Assembly: GCF_015767245.1 (NCBI RefSeq)
Contig: NZ_JADOTV010000002.1
Location: forward strand, 310,001-374,000
Source: Aureivirga sp. CE67
Lineage (GTDB): Bacteria; Bacteroidota; Bacteroidia; Flavobacteriales; Flavobacteriaceae
Length of the DNA: 64,000 bases
Direction: 5' to 3'
In this document: piece after piece, positions 9,354-17,796 of the stretch
How the letters are laid out: each line of letters opens with the position of its first letter
Position numbering within the stretch: the stretch's first letter is position 1
Notes under the pieces: model-generated
The model's database searches: none
The model's input: the letters and a program-made list of their open reading frames with translations, nothing else
What the model was told of the DNA's origin: nothing
Position numbers and translations under genes: made by a program

Positions 9354-11108
9354 ATGAAATTTTTAAGAAATTTAGTAGCTTCTATTTTAGGATTTTTTAT
9401 TGCAGGAGGAATCATCTTTGTGTTGTTTTTTGCAATAATTTTTTCTTTGGAAAATGAAGATAAAGTTGTGGTAAAATCAAATTCAGTACTAAAACTTGAT
9501 TTGTCAAATGCAATCAAAGACTATGCACCGAAAGAAGACAATCCGTTTGAAGAAATCTTAGGTTTATCAGAAGGTAAACTTTCTTTAAATGAAATTTTGA
9601 ATGCTATAGAAAATGCAAAATCAGATCCGAAAATTAAAGGAATCAATATAGAAACTTTAGGAGTAAGTGGAGGAGTTGCTCAGATTGAAGCAATTCGTGA
9701 GAAATTAATCGAATTCAAAGATTCTGGGAAATTCATCAAAGCATATTCGGATGTTTATGATCAAAAAAACTACTATTTAAGTTCTGTTGCAGATTCAATT
9801 TTTGTTAATCCTGTGGGAGGAATGGAATTTACAGGACTTTCTTCTGAAGTTCTTTTCTACAAAGATTTCGAAGATAAATACGGAATCAAAATGGAAGTAA
9901 TTCGTCATGGAAAATACAAAAGTGCTGTAGAGCCTTACATTGCAAACAAAATGAGTGATGCAAACCGTGAGCAAATTACTTCATTCTTAAAATCTATTTG
10001 GGGAGAAATGTTGGAAGATATTTCTAAAAGTAGAAAATTATCTGTAGAAGAATTAAACAATATTGCAGATAATCTTTTAGCAAGAAATCCAGAATTGGCA
10101 AAAGAAAATAAATTAATCGATGGAATAATTTATAAAGATACTTACGTAGATAATTTAAAGAAAGATGTAGGAATTGATTCTTCAAAAACTTTAAACCAAA
10201 TTTCTTTAGCTAAATATATCAAGTCTGGAAAAGGAAAAATCGTAAAAACTGCTAAAGATAAAGTTGCAGTAATTTACGCACAAGGTGAGATTATTTACGG
10301 TGAAGGAAATAAAGATAAAATAGGGCAGGAATTAATCAACAAAGCTTTAAGAAAAGCTAGAAAAGATAAAAATGTAAAAGCAATCGTTTTACGTGTAAAT
10401 TCTCCTGGAGGAAGTGCTTTAGCTTCTGATATTATGTGGAGAGAGTTAGAATTGACTAAAAAAGAAAAGCCAATCGTTGTTTCTATGGGGAATGTAGCCG
10501 CTTCAGGAGGTTATTATATTTCTTGTAACGCAGATTATATTTTCGCTGAGCCAACTACAATTACAGGATCTATCGGAGTTTTCGGTGCTGTACCAAATGT
10601 GAGTGAATTTGTAAATAAAATAGGAATCAATGCAGAACAAGTAACTACAAATAAATCTAAACCTTATAGCTTATTTGAGCCAATGTCTGAAGATTTCTAC
10701 AATGTAACAAAAGAAGGAGTTGAAATGATCTATAAAACTTTTGTAAATAGAGTTGCAGAGGGAAGAAAAATGACATTTGAGCAAGTAAATGAAATTGCAC
10801 AAGGAAGAGTTTGGTCTGGAGCAGAAGCAAAAGCAAATGGTTTGGTAGATGAATTAGGAGGATTGGAAAAAGCAATCGCTAAAGCTGCTGAATTAGGAGA
10901 AGTTTCTGATTTCAGAATTTCAAACTATCCTAGATATAAAACAGATTTAAAAGAATCGTTACAGTTAAATCCTTTTATGAATTCTAAAGAGTCTATCTTA
11001 AAAGAAGAATTAGGAGAAACAAACTATACAATTTATAAAAACATCAAAGAATTATCAAACTTGAAAGGAATTCAAGCAAGATTACCATTTATGATAGAGG
11101 TTAAATAA
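9354..11108 (+). CDS. sppA: Signal peptide peptidase SppA, long (67K) form
   Basis: SppA is a membrane-bound serine protease that degrades leftover signal peptides. The 584-residue length fits the double-domain form. An N-terminal membrane anchor (about 8-30, LVASILGFFIAGGIIFVLFF) is followed by two ClpP-like domains. The likely catalytic lysine is K187 in RHGKYKSAVEPYI. The nucleophile is about S384 in GNVAASGGYYISC, preceded by VLRVNSPGGSALASD. The chosen ATG gives a good anchor and follows an AT-rich leader. A hairpin terminator follows the stop. Identification is firm. Confidence 0.95.
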   Translation: MKFLRNLVASILGFFIAGGIIFVLFFAIIFSLENEDKVVVKSNSVLKLDLSNAIKDYAPKEDNPFEEILGLSEGKLSLNEILNAIENAKSDPKIKGINIETLGVSGGVAQIEAIREKLIEFKDSGKFIKAYSDVYDQKNYYLSSVADSIFVNPVGGMEFTGLSSEVLFYKDFEDKYGIKMEVIRHGKYKSAVEPYIANKMSDANREQITSFLKSIWGEMLEDISKSRKLSVEELNNIADNLLARNPELAKENKLIDGIIYKDTYVDNLKKDVGIDSSKTLNQISLAKYIKSGKGKIVKTAKDKVAVIYAQGEIIYGEGNKDKIGQELINKALRKARKDKNVKAIVLRVNSPGGSALASDIMWRELELTKKEKPIVVSMGNVAASGGYYISCNADYIFAEPTTITGSIGVFGAVPNVSEFVNKIGINAEQVTTNKSKPYSLFEPMSEDFYNVTKEGVEMIYKTFVNRVAEGRKMTFEQVNEIAQGRVWSGAEAKANGLVDELGGLEKAIAKAAELGEVSDFRISNYPRYKTDLKESLQLNPFMNSKESILKEELGETNYTIYKNIKELSNLKGIQARLPFMIEVK

Positions 11109-11122
11109 GAATTTTTATCAAG

Positions 11123-11169
11123 CTAGTCCTAGTGAATTGTAATGATTTTTTAGGACTAGTTTTTTTTTT
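11123..11169 (+). terminator. Terminator of sppA
   Basis: The stem CTAGTCCTA / TAGGACTAG is followed by nine or more T residues. Confidence 0.85.
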
Positions 11170-11242
11170 GAAAAAAAGTTTTGAATAAAATTATTTGAAT
11201 TTCAGGTTGTTAAAATTTATTTAAATATTTTTTTGAAAAAAG

Positions 11243-11274
11243 TTTTTGTAGAATAAAAAAAACGTATATATTTG
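11243..11274 (+). promoter_or_regulatory. Promoter of tRNA-Asn
   Basis: A -33 TTTG (11245-11248) and a -7 TATATTTG (11267-11274) are separated by 18 bases, matching the Bacteroidota consensus. The tRNA starts 23 bases downstream. Confidence 0.8.
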
Positions 11275-11296
11275 CAACCGCAAAAGAGAAGTAAAT

Positions 11297-11370
11297 TCCT
11301 CCTTAGCTCAGTTGGTTAGAGCATCTGACTGTTAATCAGAGGGTCCTTGGTTCGAGCCCAAGAGGGGGAG
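11297..11370 (+). tRNA. tRNA-Asn (GTT)
   Basis: A 74-base cloverleaf is visible. The acceptor TCCTCCT pairs with AGGGGGA, the anticodon arm is TCTGA-CTGTTAA-TCAGA with anticodon GTT, and the T arm is CTTGG-TTCGAGC-CCAAG. The discriminator is G. The 3' CCA is not encoded. Confidence 0.97.
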
Positions 11371-11380
11371 CAAAAATTAA

Positions 11381-11412
11381 AGCCATTCATTTCGAATGGC
11401 TTTTTTATTTTT
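11381..11412 (+). terminator. Terminator of tRNA-Asn
   Basis: The stem AGCCATTC / GAATGGCT has a 5-base loop and a T-rich tail, 11 bases after the tRNA. Confidence 0.85.
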
Positions 11413-11439
11413 AGAAATTACGATTTATCAAAGCAAAAA

Positions 11440-11472
11440 AGCTGTCACCATTTAGGTCGACAGCTTTTTTTT
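11440..11472 (-). terminator. Terminator of the AhpD-like gene
   Basis: The stem AGCTGTC / GACAGCT has an A run on its left side (T run on the minus strand) and T residues on its right, so it could work in both directions. It lies about 43 bases past the minus-strand stop at 11515. Confidence 0.75.
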
Positions 11473-11514
11473 AGAATATTGAAATTTGAAATAATAACTG
11501 ATAAATGGCAAAGA

Positions 11515-12066
11515 TTAATTTGCTTCAGTCACTTTTAGTTCTTCTGCTAATGGGAAATCAATTGCGAAATCCGCTAAGTTGTGAATATAATTACTAATGA
11601 TTTTATCTCCGATGATGATTACAACATCAATCATATTTGCTTCTGTATAACCAGCGTTGAAGAAAGCTTCTTTTTCTGCTTCTGAAGTTCTACCACGATT
11701 AATTGTTACAGACTTTGTAAACTTCACTAAAGCGTCTAATTTTGGATCAAACGAAGCGCTACCTGAACGTAATTCTAAAACTTGCTCATCTGTAAATCCA
11801 TTCATTTTTCCTAAAACTGTATGCGCAGATTGACAATATCTACAATTGTTTACCTGACTTACAATTAAATTAATCACTTCTCTTTCTTTTGCTCTTAGAG
11901 TTGACTTTCTGTTTTGAAGTGCTAAATAATCTCCTAAAGCTGTATCGTTTTTTGCAAAATATGCATATAAATTAGGTACAAAACCTAAAGCGTTATTTAA
12001 GTTGTCAAAAATTGCTTGATTGTTTTCTGAAACTTGATCTTTTGTTGGTACTGCAAATTTTTCCAT
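11515..12066 (-). CDS. AhpD-like carboxymuconolactone decarboxylase family protein
   Basis: This 183-residue all-helical protein carries the AhpD-type redox motif CRYC-xxx-H (C75, C78, H82) inside VNNCRYCQSAHTVLGKMNG. Proteins of this kind are alkylhydroperoxidase-like and reduce peroxides or act in related detoxification. I start it at the ATG at 12066 (MEKFAVPTK), preceded by AAAGAACAAATT on the minus strand. The frame extends to 12120, but those 18 extra residues look like leader sequence. It lies downstream of an AraC regulator in the same direction, and an SDR gene diverges from that regulator. This suggests a small stress- or metabolite-responsive cluster. The substrate is unknown. Confidence 0.87.
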   Translation of the reverse strand: MEKFAVPTKDQVSENNQAIFDNLNNALGFVPNLYAYFAKNDTALGDYLALQNRKSTLRAKEREVINLIVSQVNNCRYCQSAHTVLGKMNGFTDEQVLELRSGSASFDPKLDALVKFTKSVTINRGRTSEAEKEAFFNAGYTEANMIDVVIIIGDKIISNYIHNLADFAIDFPLAEELKVTEAN

Positions 12067-12183
12067 AATTTGTTCTTTCTTTAATTGTTTAATTACTATT
12101 ACATTGCAAAGATGCGACAAGAACCAAATGGAGAAATAGGCTAAAATTCCCTATGTGTTAGCAATTTTTCCCTTTTGAGGGTT

Positions 12184-13020
12184 TTAAGCCATCGAAAAGT
12201 ACTTTTCTTTATATTGAAGAGGAGAAATTCCTTCTTGTTTTTTAAAAAAACGACTAAAAGACTGCACATCGTTATAACCAATTTCGTAGGCAATTTCTTT
12301 AATCTGCATAGAAGTATAAGATAAAAGACGCTTTGCTTCTAAAACTCTTCTTTCTTGAATAATTTGTTGTGGTTTTTTTACGCCAGATTTTAAAAAGTAG
12401 TTTGTCAAAGTTTTTGGAGATTTATGGAGCATTTTGGCATATTCTGAAACCGAATGAATTTTCTTATAATTGCTTTCCACCAAATAATTGAATTCACGAA
12501 CAATATCTAGTTTAATATTTTCAATTTGATTCATTTTGTTTGCTTCTTTATAAAAACGCGTACAAAGAATCAAAGTTCGTTTCAGCATCATTTGAAGCAT
12601 TTCCATTTGCAATTCATCTTTAGAATACATTTCCATTTCAAACATTTTCATCAAAGTCTGAAATTTTTCCAATTCTTCTTCTGGTAAATGCATGATTGGA
12701 AGTCGAGAATTTCCATAAAAAAGAATTCCTTTACAGCCAACAGTGGAATCATGATCTACAATACAATAAAAATCACGATTGAAACGAATCATTTTTGCAT
12801 TGGAGATTTTGTCAATTGTTACTTTATGATATTCTGTAAGAAAAACAATATCATTTTTTTCGAAAACATATTTTTGATTATCAATAGAAATCTCAAAACC
12901 TTCTTCTGTAAACCAAATAAGCGTCAGAGAGCTTTCAATATTTTCTTTGATAAAATGACAATTCTTTACAGTGATATCTTCAATTCGTAAATATTCGCTT
13001 TTTTTTCCTTGAAATAACAT
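12184..13020 (-). CDS. AraC family transcriptional regulator
   Basis: This is a 278-residue one-component regulator. The N-terminal half is a cupin-like sensor region (about 1-150). The C-terminal AraC DNA-binding domain (about 175-275) has two helix-turn-helix motifs, SVSEYAKMLHKSPKTLTNYF and IKEIAYEIGYNDVQSFSRFF, and ends GISPLQYKEKYF. It is divergent from the SDR gene at 13137 (116-base gap) and upstream of the AhpD-like gene on its own strand. It is therefore the obvious candidate regulator of both. The ligand is unknown. Confidence 0.92.
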   Translation of the reverse strand: MLFQGKKSEYLRIEDITVKNCHFIKENIESSLTLIWFTEEGFEISIDNQKYVFEKNDIVFLTEYHKVTIDKISNAKMIRFNRDFYCIVDHDSTVGCKGILFYGNSRLPIMHLPEEELEKFQTLMKMFEMEMYSKDELQMEMLQMMLKRTLILCTRFYKEANKMNQIENIKLDIVREFNYLVESNYKKIHSVSEYAKMLHKSPKTLTNYFLKSGVKKPQQIIQERRVLEAKRLLSYTSMQIKEIAYEIGYNDVQSFSRFFKKQEGISPLQYKEKYFSMA

Positions 13021-13136
13021 AAAATTCTTTTTACTAAAAGTAGGGATTTCTTGTCAAATCTTACAAAAGAAGAAAAATTAAAATATTAGTTCCGATTAAT
13101 TTTTTTAACTTAAATAAGGATTAAAAATTACTAAAT

Positions 13137-13739
13137 ATGAAAATATTAATAATAGGAGGAACAGGAACTATTGGGCGAAAAGTTTCCGCACATTTTATAG
13201 CAACAGATGAGGTAATTGTAGTTGGAAGAACTACACCAAATATTTCGGTAGAAATCACGAATACGGATTCGATAAGAGAAATGTTTGAAAGAGTAGGCAA
13301 GGTGGATGCAATTATTTCAATCGTTGGTGAAGCAAAATGGAAACCTTTTGAAGATTTGTCTGAAGAAGATTTTTATGTAGGAATCAAAAGTAAATTGATG
13401 GGGCAAGTAAATATTGTCCGAATTGGAAAAGAATATTTGAATGAAAATGGTTCTTTTACTTTAACAACAGGAGTTTTAGCAGATGATCCAGTTTATATGA
13501 CAACTGCTGCTGCAATGGTAAATGGAGGAATTCATAGTTTTGTTTTAGCTGCTGCATTAGAAATGAAAAATGGACAGCGAATCAATGTTGTCTCTCCAGA
13601 TTATGTAGAAGATGCTTATGAGAAGTATAAAGATTTCTTTCCTGGACATAATTGTATTCCGATGCGAAAGGTTGTCAATGGTTATGTAAGAAGTGTCAAA
13701 GGAAAGGGGAATGGAGAAATAATAAGAATATATGAATAA
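13137..13739 (+). CDS. Atypical short-chain dehydrogenase/reductase
   Basis: This 200-residue Rossmann-fold protein has the nucleotide motif GGTGTIG at residues 7-13, followed by an NxxD/SIVGEAKW strand. It is shorter than classical SDRs. The usual YxxxK catalytic pair is not evident: the corresponding region reads YMTTAAAMVNGGIHSFVLAA. It may be an atypical SDR, with catalysis by other residues, or a binding protein. It is transcribed divergently from the AraC regulator, which probably controls it. A bidirectional hairpin follows. The substrate is unknown. Confidence 0.85.
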   Translation: MKILIIGGTGTIGRKVSAHFIATDEVIVVGRTTPNISVEITNTDSIREMFERVGKVDAIISIVGEAKWKPFEDLSEEDFYVGIKSKLMGQVNIVRIGKEYLNENGSFTLTTGVLADDPVYMTTAAAMVNGGIHSFVLAAALEMKNGQRINVVSPDYVEDAYEKYKDFFPGHNCIPMRKVVNGYVRSVKGKGNGEIIRIYE

Positions 13740-13769
13740 TAAAAAAGAGGTTTTTAGGCCTCTTTTTTT
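13740..13769. terminator. Bidirectional terminator between convergent genes
   Basis: The stem AAAAAAGAGG / CCTCTTTTTT has a loop of about 6-8 bases and lies between the plus-strand SDR gene and the minus-strand gene at 13768. Confidence 0.85.
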
Positions 13770-14238
13770 ATTTATTATTAAAATCTAAAATTTCAAATTC
13801 TTTAATCCAATGAATTTCATATGGATGTTTAAACTGTTTACGAAAAACTTCTTCATTTTCTTCTATTTGTTCTGGAGTAATTTCTTTCCAAACTTTATAA
13901 GAATTCCATTCTAAGATAAATGCAATCTGATTATCGTTATCAAGAGGTTTTACGACTCTTTTCGAAAAATAAGCGTTGTTTTTTTTTAGATAAGGAGTCC
14001 AAACAATACTATCTACTTTTAAAAAATCTTTGATGTGTTCGGGTTTTTCCAATTGATAAACTAAAACTTCAACAGCTCTAAAGTCATCTTTTTTATCAAT
14101 AGTTTTTGGAGAAGAAATAAGAGAGTTATTTAAGTCCTTAGAGTTTTTACTTAAATAACTCTCTTTTGATATTTTTGTGTAGGAATAAATTGCAAAACTG
14201 AGCAAAACTACTCCTAATAGGATTTTATAAGTTTTCAT
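13768..14238 (-). CDS. Hypothetical membrane-anchored protein
   Basis: I do not recognise this 156-residue protein. An N-terminal hydrophobic segment (about 5-20, YKILLGVVLLSFAIYSYT) is an anchor or uncleaved signal. The rest is soluble and mixed alpha/beta. The segment VEVLVYQLEKPEHIKDFLKV and a downstream VWKEIT...FKHPYEIHWIKEFEIL resemble a dimeric alpha/beta barrel (ABM-like), but that is a guess from pattern alone. It lies 63 bases after the HMA lipoprotein gene on the same strand and may be cotranscribed with it. Confidence 0.7.
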   Translation of the reverse strand: MKTYKILLGVVLLSFAIYSYTKISKESYLSKNSKDLNNSLISSPKTIDKKDDFRAVEVLVYQLEKPEHIKDFLKVDSIVWTPYLKKNNAYFSKRVVKPLDNDNQIAFILEWNSYKVWKEITPEQIEENEEVFRKQFKHPYEIHWIKEFEILDFNNK

Positions 14239-14301
14239 AAATAATTCAGTTTAATTTGCCTTAAATTAACTATTTATGAAGTAAAAACCTAATGATATTA
14301 T

Positions 14302-14691
14302 TTAGTAAGTTACTTTTTCAATTTCGTTTACTCCAGTAACTTTGTAAGTTGTACCGCCTGCGATACTATTAATTTTTTCTGTAATTTCTTTTTCAGAAAC
14401 TTGTGCAGCATCATAAGAAATTTGTCCTTTTTTATCGTCAAATTTTACTTTTGCTACTTCTACACCATTCATTTTCGAAAGTTTTGATTGAATAATCTTT
14501 GCACAACCAATTTGACAAGTCATTCCTTCGATAGAAACTTCGATGTTTTTGATCTCTGGTGTTGCTTTTTGAGCTACTTCTTTCTTCGCTTCTTGCTTTG
14601 GAGTTTCCTTAGTTTCTGCCGTATTTGAAGAACAAGAAACTTGGAAGAAAACTACTGATATTAAAATTGTTAGGGTTTTTAATAATTTCAT
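14302..14691 (-). CDS. Lipoprotein with heavy-metal-associated (HMA) domain
   Basis: This is a 129-residue exported lipoprotein. The lipobox is FFQVSC with acylated C20, followed by a Lys/Glu-rich spacer. A single HMA domain runs from about residue 50 to 115 (IEVSIEGMTCQIGC...VAKVKFDDKKGQISYD). The metal motif is GMTCQIGC, with the cysteines at 59 and 63 three residues apart instead of the usual two. Such proteins bind copper or a similar soft metal at the cell envelope. No metal transporter is next to it. The family is clear; the metal is not known. Confidence 0.88.
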   Translation of the reverse strand: MKLLKTLTILISVVFFQVSCSSNTAETKETPKQEAKKEVAQKATPEIKNIEVSIEGMTCQIGCAKIIQSKLSKMNGVEVAKVKFDDKKGQISYDAAQVSEKEITEKINSIAGGTTYKVTGVNEIEKVTY

Positions 14692-14773
14692 AATTACCGT
14701 GTTTGTTGCAAATTTAAGGACTTAATTTTTAAATACGAATAAAAAGACGACTTTTGCACTTTAAATTTGATTT

Positions 14774-15658
14774 ATGGGAGAAATAAAAAAGCGCTGGTTT
14801 TATTTAATAATGTTAGCGATTATTTGGGGGAGTTCATTTATTTTAATGAAAAGAGGATTAGAAAATTTTACTCCGATGCAAATGGGAGCTTTAAGAATAA
14901 TTTTTTCATCTGTTATTTTGATTGCTTTTGGATTTAAAAATATTTCAAGAATTACGAAAAAACAATGGTATTATGTTAGTCAAGCTGCATTTTTAGGAAC
15001 TTTTTTTCCAGTATTTTTGTTTGCTTTCTCTTTAAAAAAATTAGACGGTGGTTTAGCTTCAATATTAAATTCACTAGTACCTCTTTACACTTTAATAATA
15101 GGAGTTTTATTTTTTAAATTTATTTTTAATAAAAAACAAATAATAGGAGTTTTAGTAGGTTTAGCAGGGACTATTTTATTGATTTTGGAAGGAGCTAACT
15201 TGAACCCAGAACAGGATTTATTGTCTGTTGGTTTTATTTTATTAGCATCTTTGGGTTATGCTTTAAATGTAAATATTTTAAAAAGAAAATTAGCAGATTT
15301 AGATGCTTTTGCTTTAACAGTTGGAGTTTTTACAATTTTATTATTTCCTGCTATAGGGATGCTTTATTTTTCAGGATTTTTCAACATAACAGAATTTTCC
15401 TCTGAGCATCAAATGTCCATTTTTTATATAATAGTTTTAGCTTTTATTGGAACAGCACTTGCTAAAATTTTCTTTAACACACTTGTACAGATTTCTACAC
15501 CTATTTTCTCTACATCGGTTACTTATTTAATTCCGATTGTAGCAGTTTTATGGGGGATTTTCGATGGTGAAAAAATATCAATACTTCAAGTACTTTCTTC
15601 TGGAATAGTTTTAGGAGGAGTGTATATGGTAAACAAAAATAAAGCTGAAGTAAAATAA
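14774..15658 (+). CDS. EamA/DMT family transporter
   Basis: This 294-residue integral membrane protein has about ten predicted helices arranged as two EamA repeats, starting WFYLIMLAIIWGSSFILMKR with the typical WGSSF motif. Members export amino acids, nucleobases or other metabolites. Its stop codon lies inside a terminator hairpin. It is distinct from the two EamA paralogues at 40348-42222. The substrate cannot be told from the sequence. Confidence 0.9.
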   Translation: MGEIKKRWFYLIMLAIIWGSSFILMKRGLENFTPMQMGALRIIFSSVILIAFGFKNISRITKKQWYYVSQAAFLGTFFPVFLFAFSLKKLDGGLASILNSLVPLYTLIIGVLFFKFIFNKKQIIGVLVGLAGTILLILEGANLNPEQDLLSVGFILLASLGYALNVNILKRKLADLDAFALTVGVFTILLFPAIGMLYFSGFFNITEFSSEHQMSIFYIIVLAFIGTALAKIFFNTLVQISTPIFSTSVTYLIPIVAVLWGIFDGEKISILQVLSSGIVLGGVYMVNKNKAEVK

Positions 15659-15680
15659 TACTTCAGCTTTAAATATTTTT
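15641..15680. terminator. Terminator overlapping the EamA stop codon
   Basis: The stem AAAGCTGAAGTA / TACTTCAGCTTT has a 6-base loop that contains the stop region. It lies between convergent genes and probably serves both. Confidence 0.8.
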
Positions 15681-15693
15681 AAAATAGAATAGA

Positions 15694-17775
15694 TTATTCG
15701 AAATCTTTATCTGATAATTCTTCGTTTAATTTGATTTCAGTATACTCAAAGCTTAATTTTTGAGGACCAGAAATCATTCCCATTTTAGTTGGGATTTTTA
15801 CACCATCAAAATCTTTATAATCACTAAAAGAAATTGTTGTAGTAATTTTTTGTCCCATTGCTTCTTGAGTAGAAGATGTTTGAACTAAGAAACCAGAATT
15901 TACATCAAATAACATTTCTGCTTTTTTACCATCTTTATCAGTTACAACCATTTTGTATGCTTTACTTCCGTTGAATGGAATAATTCCATCTAAAGATAAA
16001 TCTTTACCTTCTTCAGTTAAATACATTACTGGGAACATAGATTTAGATTCTTTCTTTTGAGCCAACACATCAGGAGTCATGTCAATTTTCATTCCTTGTT
16101 GCATCATATATCCTTTCTCTCCGTTGAATACAGATTTCATTAAAGTTCCCATTCCTGGTGCTTCTAATTCCATGTATTCTTTATTTGGATATGCCATTTT
16201 TTGAGTAGCTTGAATTTCAAATGGAGCTCCTTCAGCTTTTACTTTTCCTTTTTGAGATAAAGTTTTAACAGCCATTAATTTTTCTTTACCACCAATAGCA
16301 TCCACATAGTTATTGATTACTGATTCTGCAGTAACTCCAGCAGGAACAGGCATTGTTAACTCTGGCTTTTCAGCTGGGTTAGCTTCTGTATCAAAATATT
16401 TGATTGGGTAAGGAAGTTTTTCTAATCCTGGTAAAACATCTAAAGCTTTTCCTACGATCACAATTCTTGTGTTGTCATAGTTAAAGTATTTTTGAGCAGC
16501 TTTTTGAATATCTTCTACAGTAACAGCGTTGATTTTCTGTAAGTAAGTCTCATAGAAATCTTCTGGTAAATCATTTGTGATGATGTTTAAAGCGTATCTA
16601 GCAACTGTTGAAGGTCTTTCGATAGCTAATACGAAGTTTCCAGTATAAGCAGCTTTTGCGTTGTTTAATTCTTTCTCAGAAACTTTTTCAGTTCTGATTT
16701 TTTTGATTTCTTTCATGAACTCAACAACAGCACTATCTGTTACCATGTTACGCACACTTGCAGAAGCACTAAATAAAGACTCAGCATCTCTATCTGATCC
16801 AATTCTTGAATAAGCTCCGTAAGTAAATCCGTGAGCTTCACGTAAGTTTAAGAAAAGACGAGCTTCTCCACCACCACCTAAGATTTTGTTTGCTAAAAGA
16901 ACAGCAAAATAATCTGGGTCAGATACTTTTAAGTTTACAGTATTGATAACGCTAACTTCTGATTGAGAAGCATTTGGTAAGTTGATAAAATCAATCTCTG
17001 TTTTTGCAACAGCAGGAACTTTAGGAAGCTCAGTTGTAGGAACTTCTCCTTTTTCCCAAGATTTGAAATATTTCTTGATTAATTTTTTAACTTTTTTATA
17101 CTTAACATCTCCAATTACAACAATATAAGCATTGTTTGGCTTGTAGTAAGTGTTGTATAATTTTTCAACATCTGCTAAAGTTACATTTTCTAAAGTTTTT
17201 TCAGAAGTAAACTCTCCGTATGCGTGGTTTTTTCCGTAAGAGATAGCTCTTCTTACTTTTCCAGCGATAGCAGAAGCACTTTTAGCATCTGATTTTAAAC
17301 CTTCAATGATTTGTTCTTTTTGCTTGTCAAATTCTTCCTGAGAAAATTTAGGGTGTAAAGCCTGATCAGCTAACATCGCTAAAACTTCTGGGAAATATTT
17401 TGATAAACTACTCATAGATGCACCTGAACTAGAGAAATTCACTCTTGCTCCAAGGTAATCTACTTCCTCATTGAATTTATCTTTAGAAGTTGCTTCACTT
17501 CCTGAACCTAATAAGCTAGATAATAAAGAGCTTACTCCTGCTTTATCTCCTTCAAAAAGAGGTCCGTTGTCAATAGATAATGACATTGAAACTCTTGGTA
17601 ATTTATGATTTTCTACAACTAAAACTTTTAAACCATTTTTAAGAGTAAATTCTTTTGGTTCTTCAAGTTTAATTGTTGGAGCAGGACCAGGTTTAGGTTG
17701 AACATTTCTATCCTGTGCGGTCATACTTAACGTTACGAATAATATTGTTATTATTGATAATATTCTTGTTTTCAT
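15694..17775 (-). CDS. M16 peptidase-like protein, inactive subunit with extra C-terminal domain
   Basis: This 693-residue exported protein has a signal peptide (about 1-20, SMTAQ) and two M16 (insulinase-like) domains to about residue 470. Where an active M16 protein has HxxEH, this one reads AGVSSLLSSLLGSGSEA, so the zinc site is absent. A further domain of about 215 residues (from NYVDAIGGKEKLMAV onward) resembles the LolA-like lipoprotein-sorting fold. It lies 21 bases after the catalytic M16 gene on the same strand. By analogy with heterodimeric M16 peptidases, the two probably form one complex, with this as the structural partner. It acts in the periplasm or on the outer membrane. Confidence 0.9.
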   Translation of the reverse strand: MKTRILSIITILFVTLSMTAQDRNVQPKPGPAPTIKLEEPKEFTLKNGLKVLVVENHKLPRVSMSLSIDNGPLFEGDKAGVSSLLSSLLGSGSEATSKDKFNEEVDYLGARVNFSSSGASMSSLSKYFPEVLAMLADQALHPKFSQEEFDKQKEQIIEGLKSDAKSASAIAGKVRRAISYGKNHAYGEFTSEKTLENVTLADVEKLYNTYYKPNNAYIVVIGDVKYKKVKKLIKKYFKSWEKGEVPTTELPKVPAVAKTEIDFINLPNASQSEVSVINTVNLKVSDPDYFAVLLANKILGGGGEARLFLNLREAHGFTYGAYSRIGSDRDAESLFSASASVRNMVTDSAVVEFMKEIKKIRTEKVSEKELNNAKAAYTGNFVLAIERPSTVARYALNIITNDLPEDFYETYLQKINAVTVEDIQKAAQKYFNYDNTRIVIVGKALDVLPGLEKLPYPIKYFDTEANPAEKPELTMPVPAGVTAESVINNYVDAIGGKEKLMAVKTLSQKGKVKAEGAPFEIQATQKMAYPNKEYMELEAPGMGTLMKSVFNGEKGYMMQQGMKIDMTPDVLAQKKESKSMFPVMYLTEEGKDLSLDGIIPFNGSKAYKMVVTDKDGKKAEMLFDVNSGFLVQTSSTQEAMGQKITTTISFSDYKDFDGVKIPTKMGMISGPQKLSFEYTEIKLNEELSDKDFE

Positions 17776-17796
17776 CGTTCTAATACTTTAGCTTAT

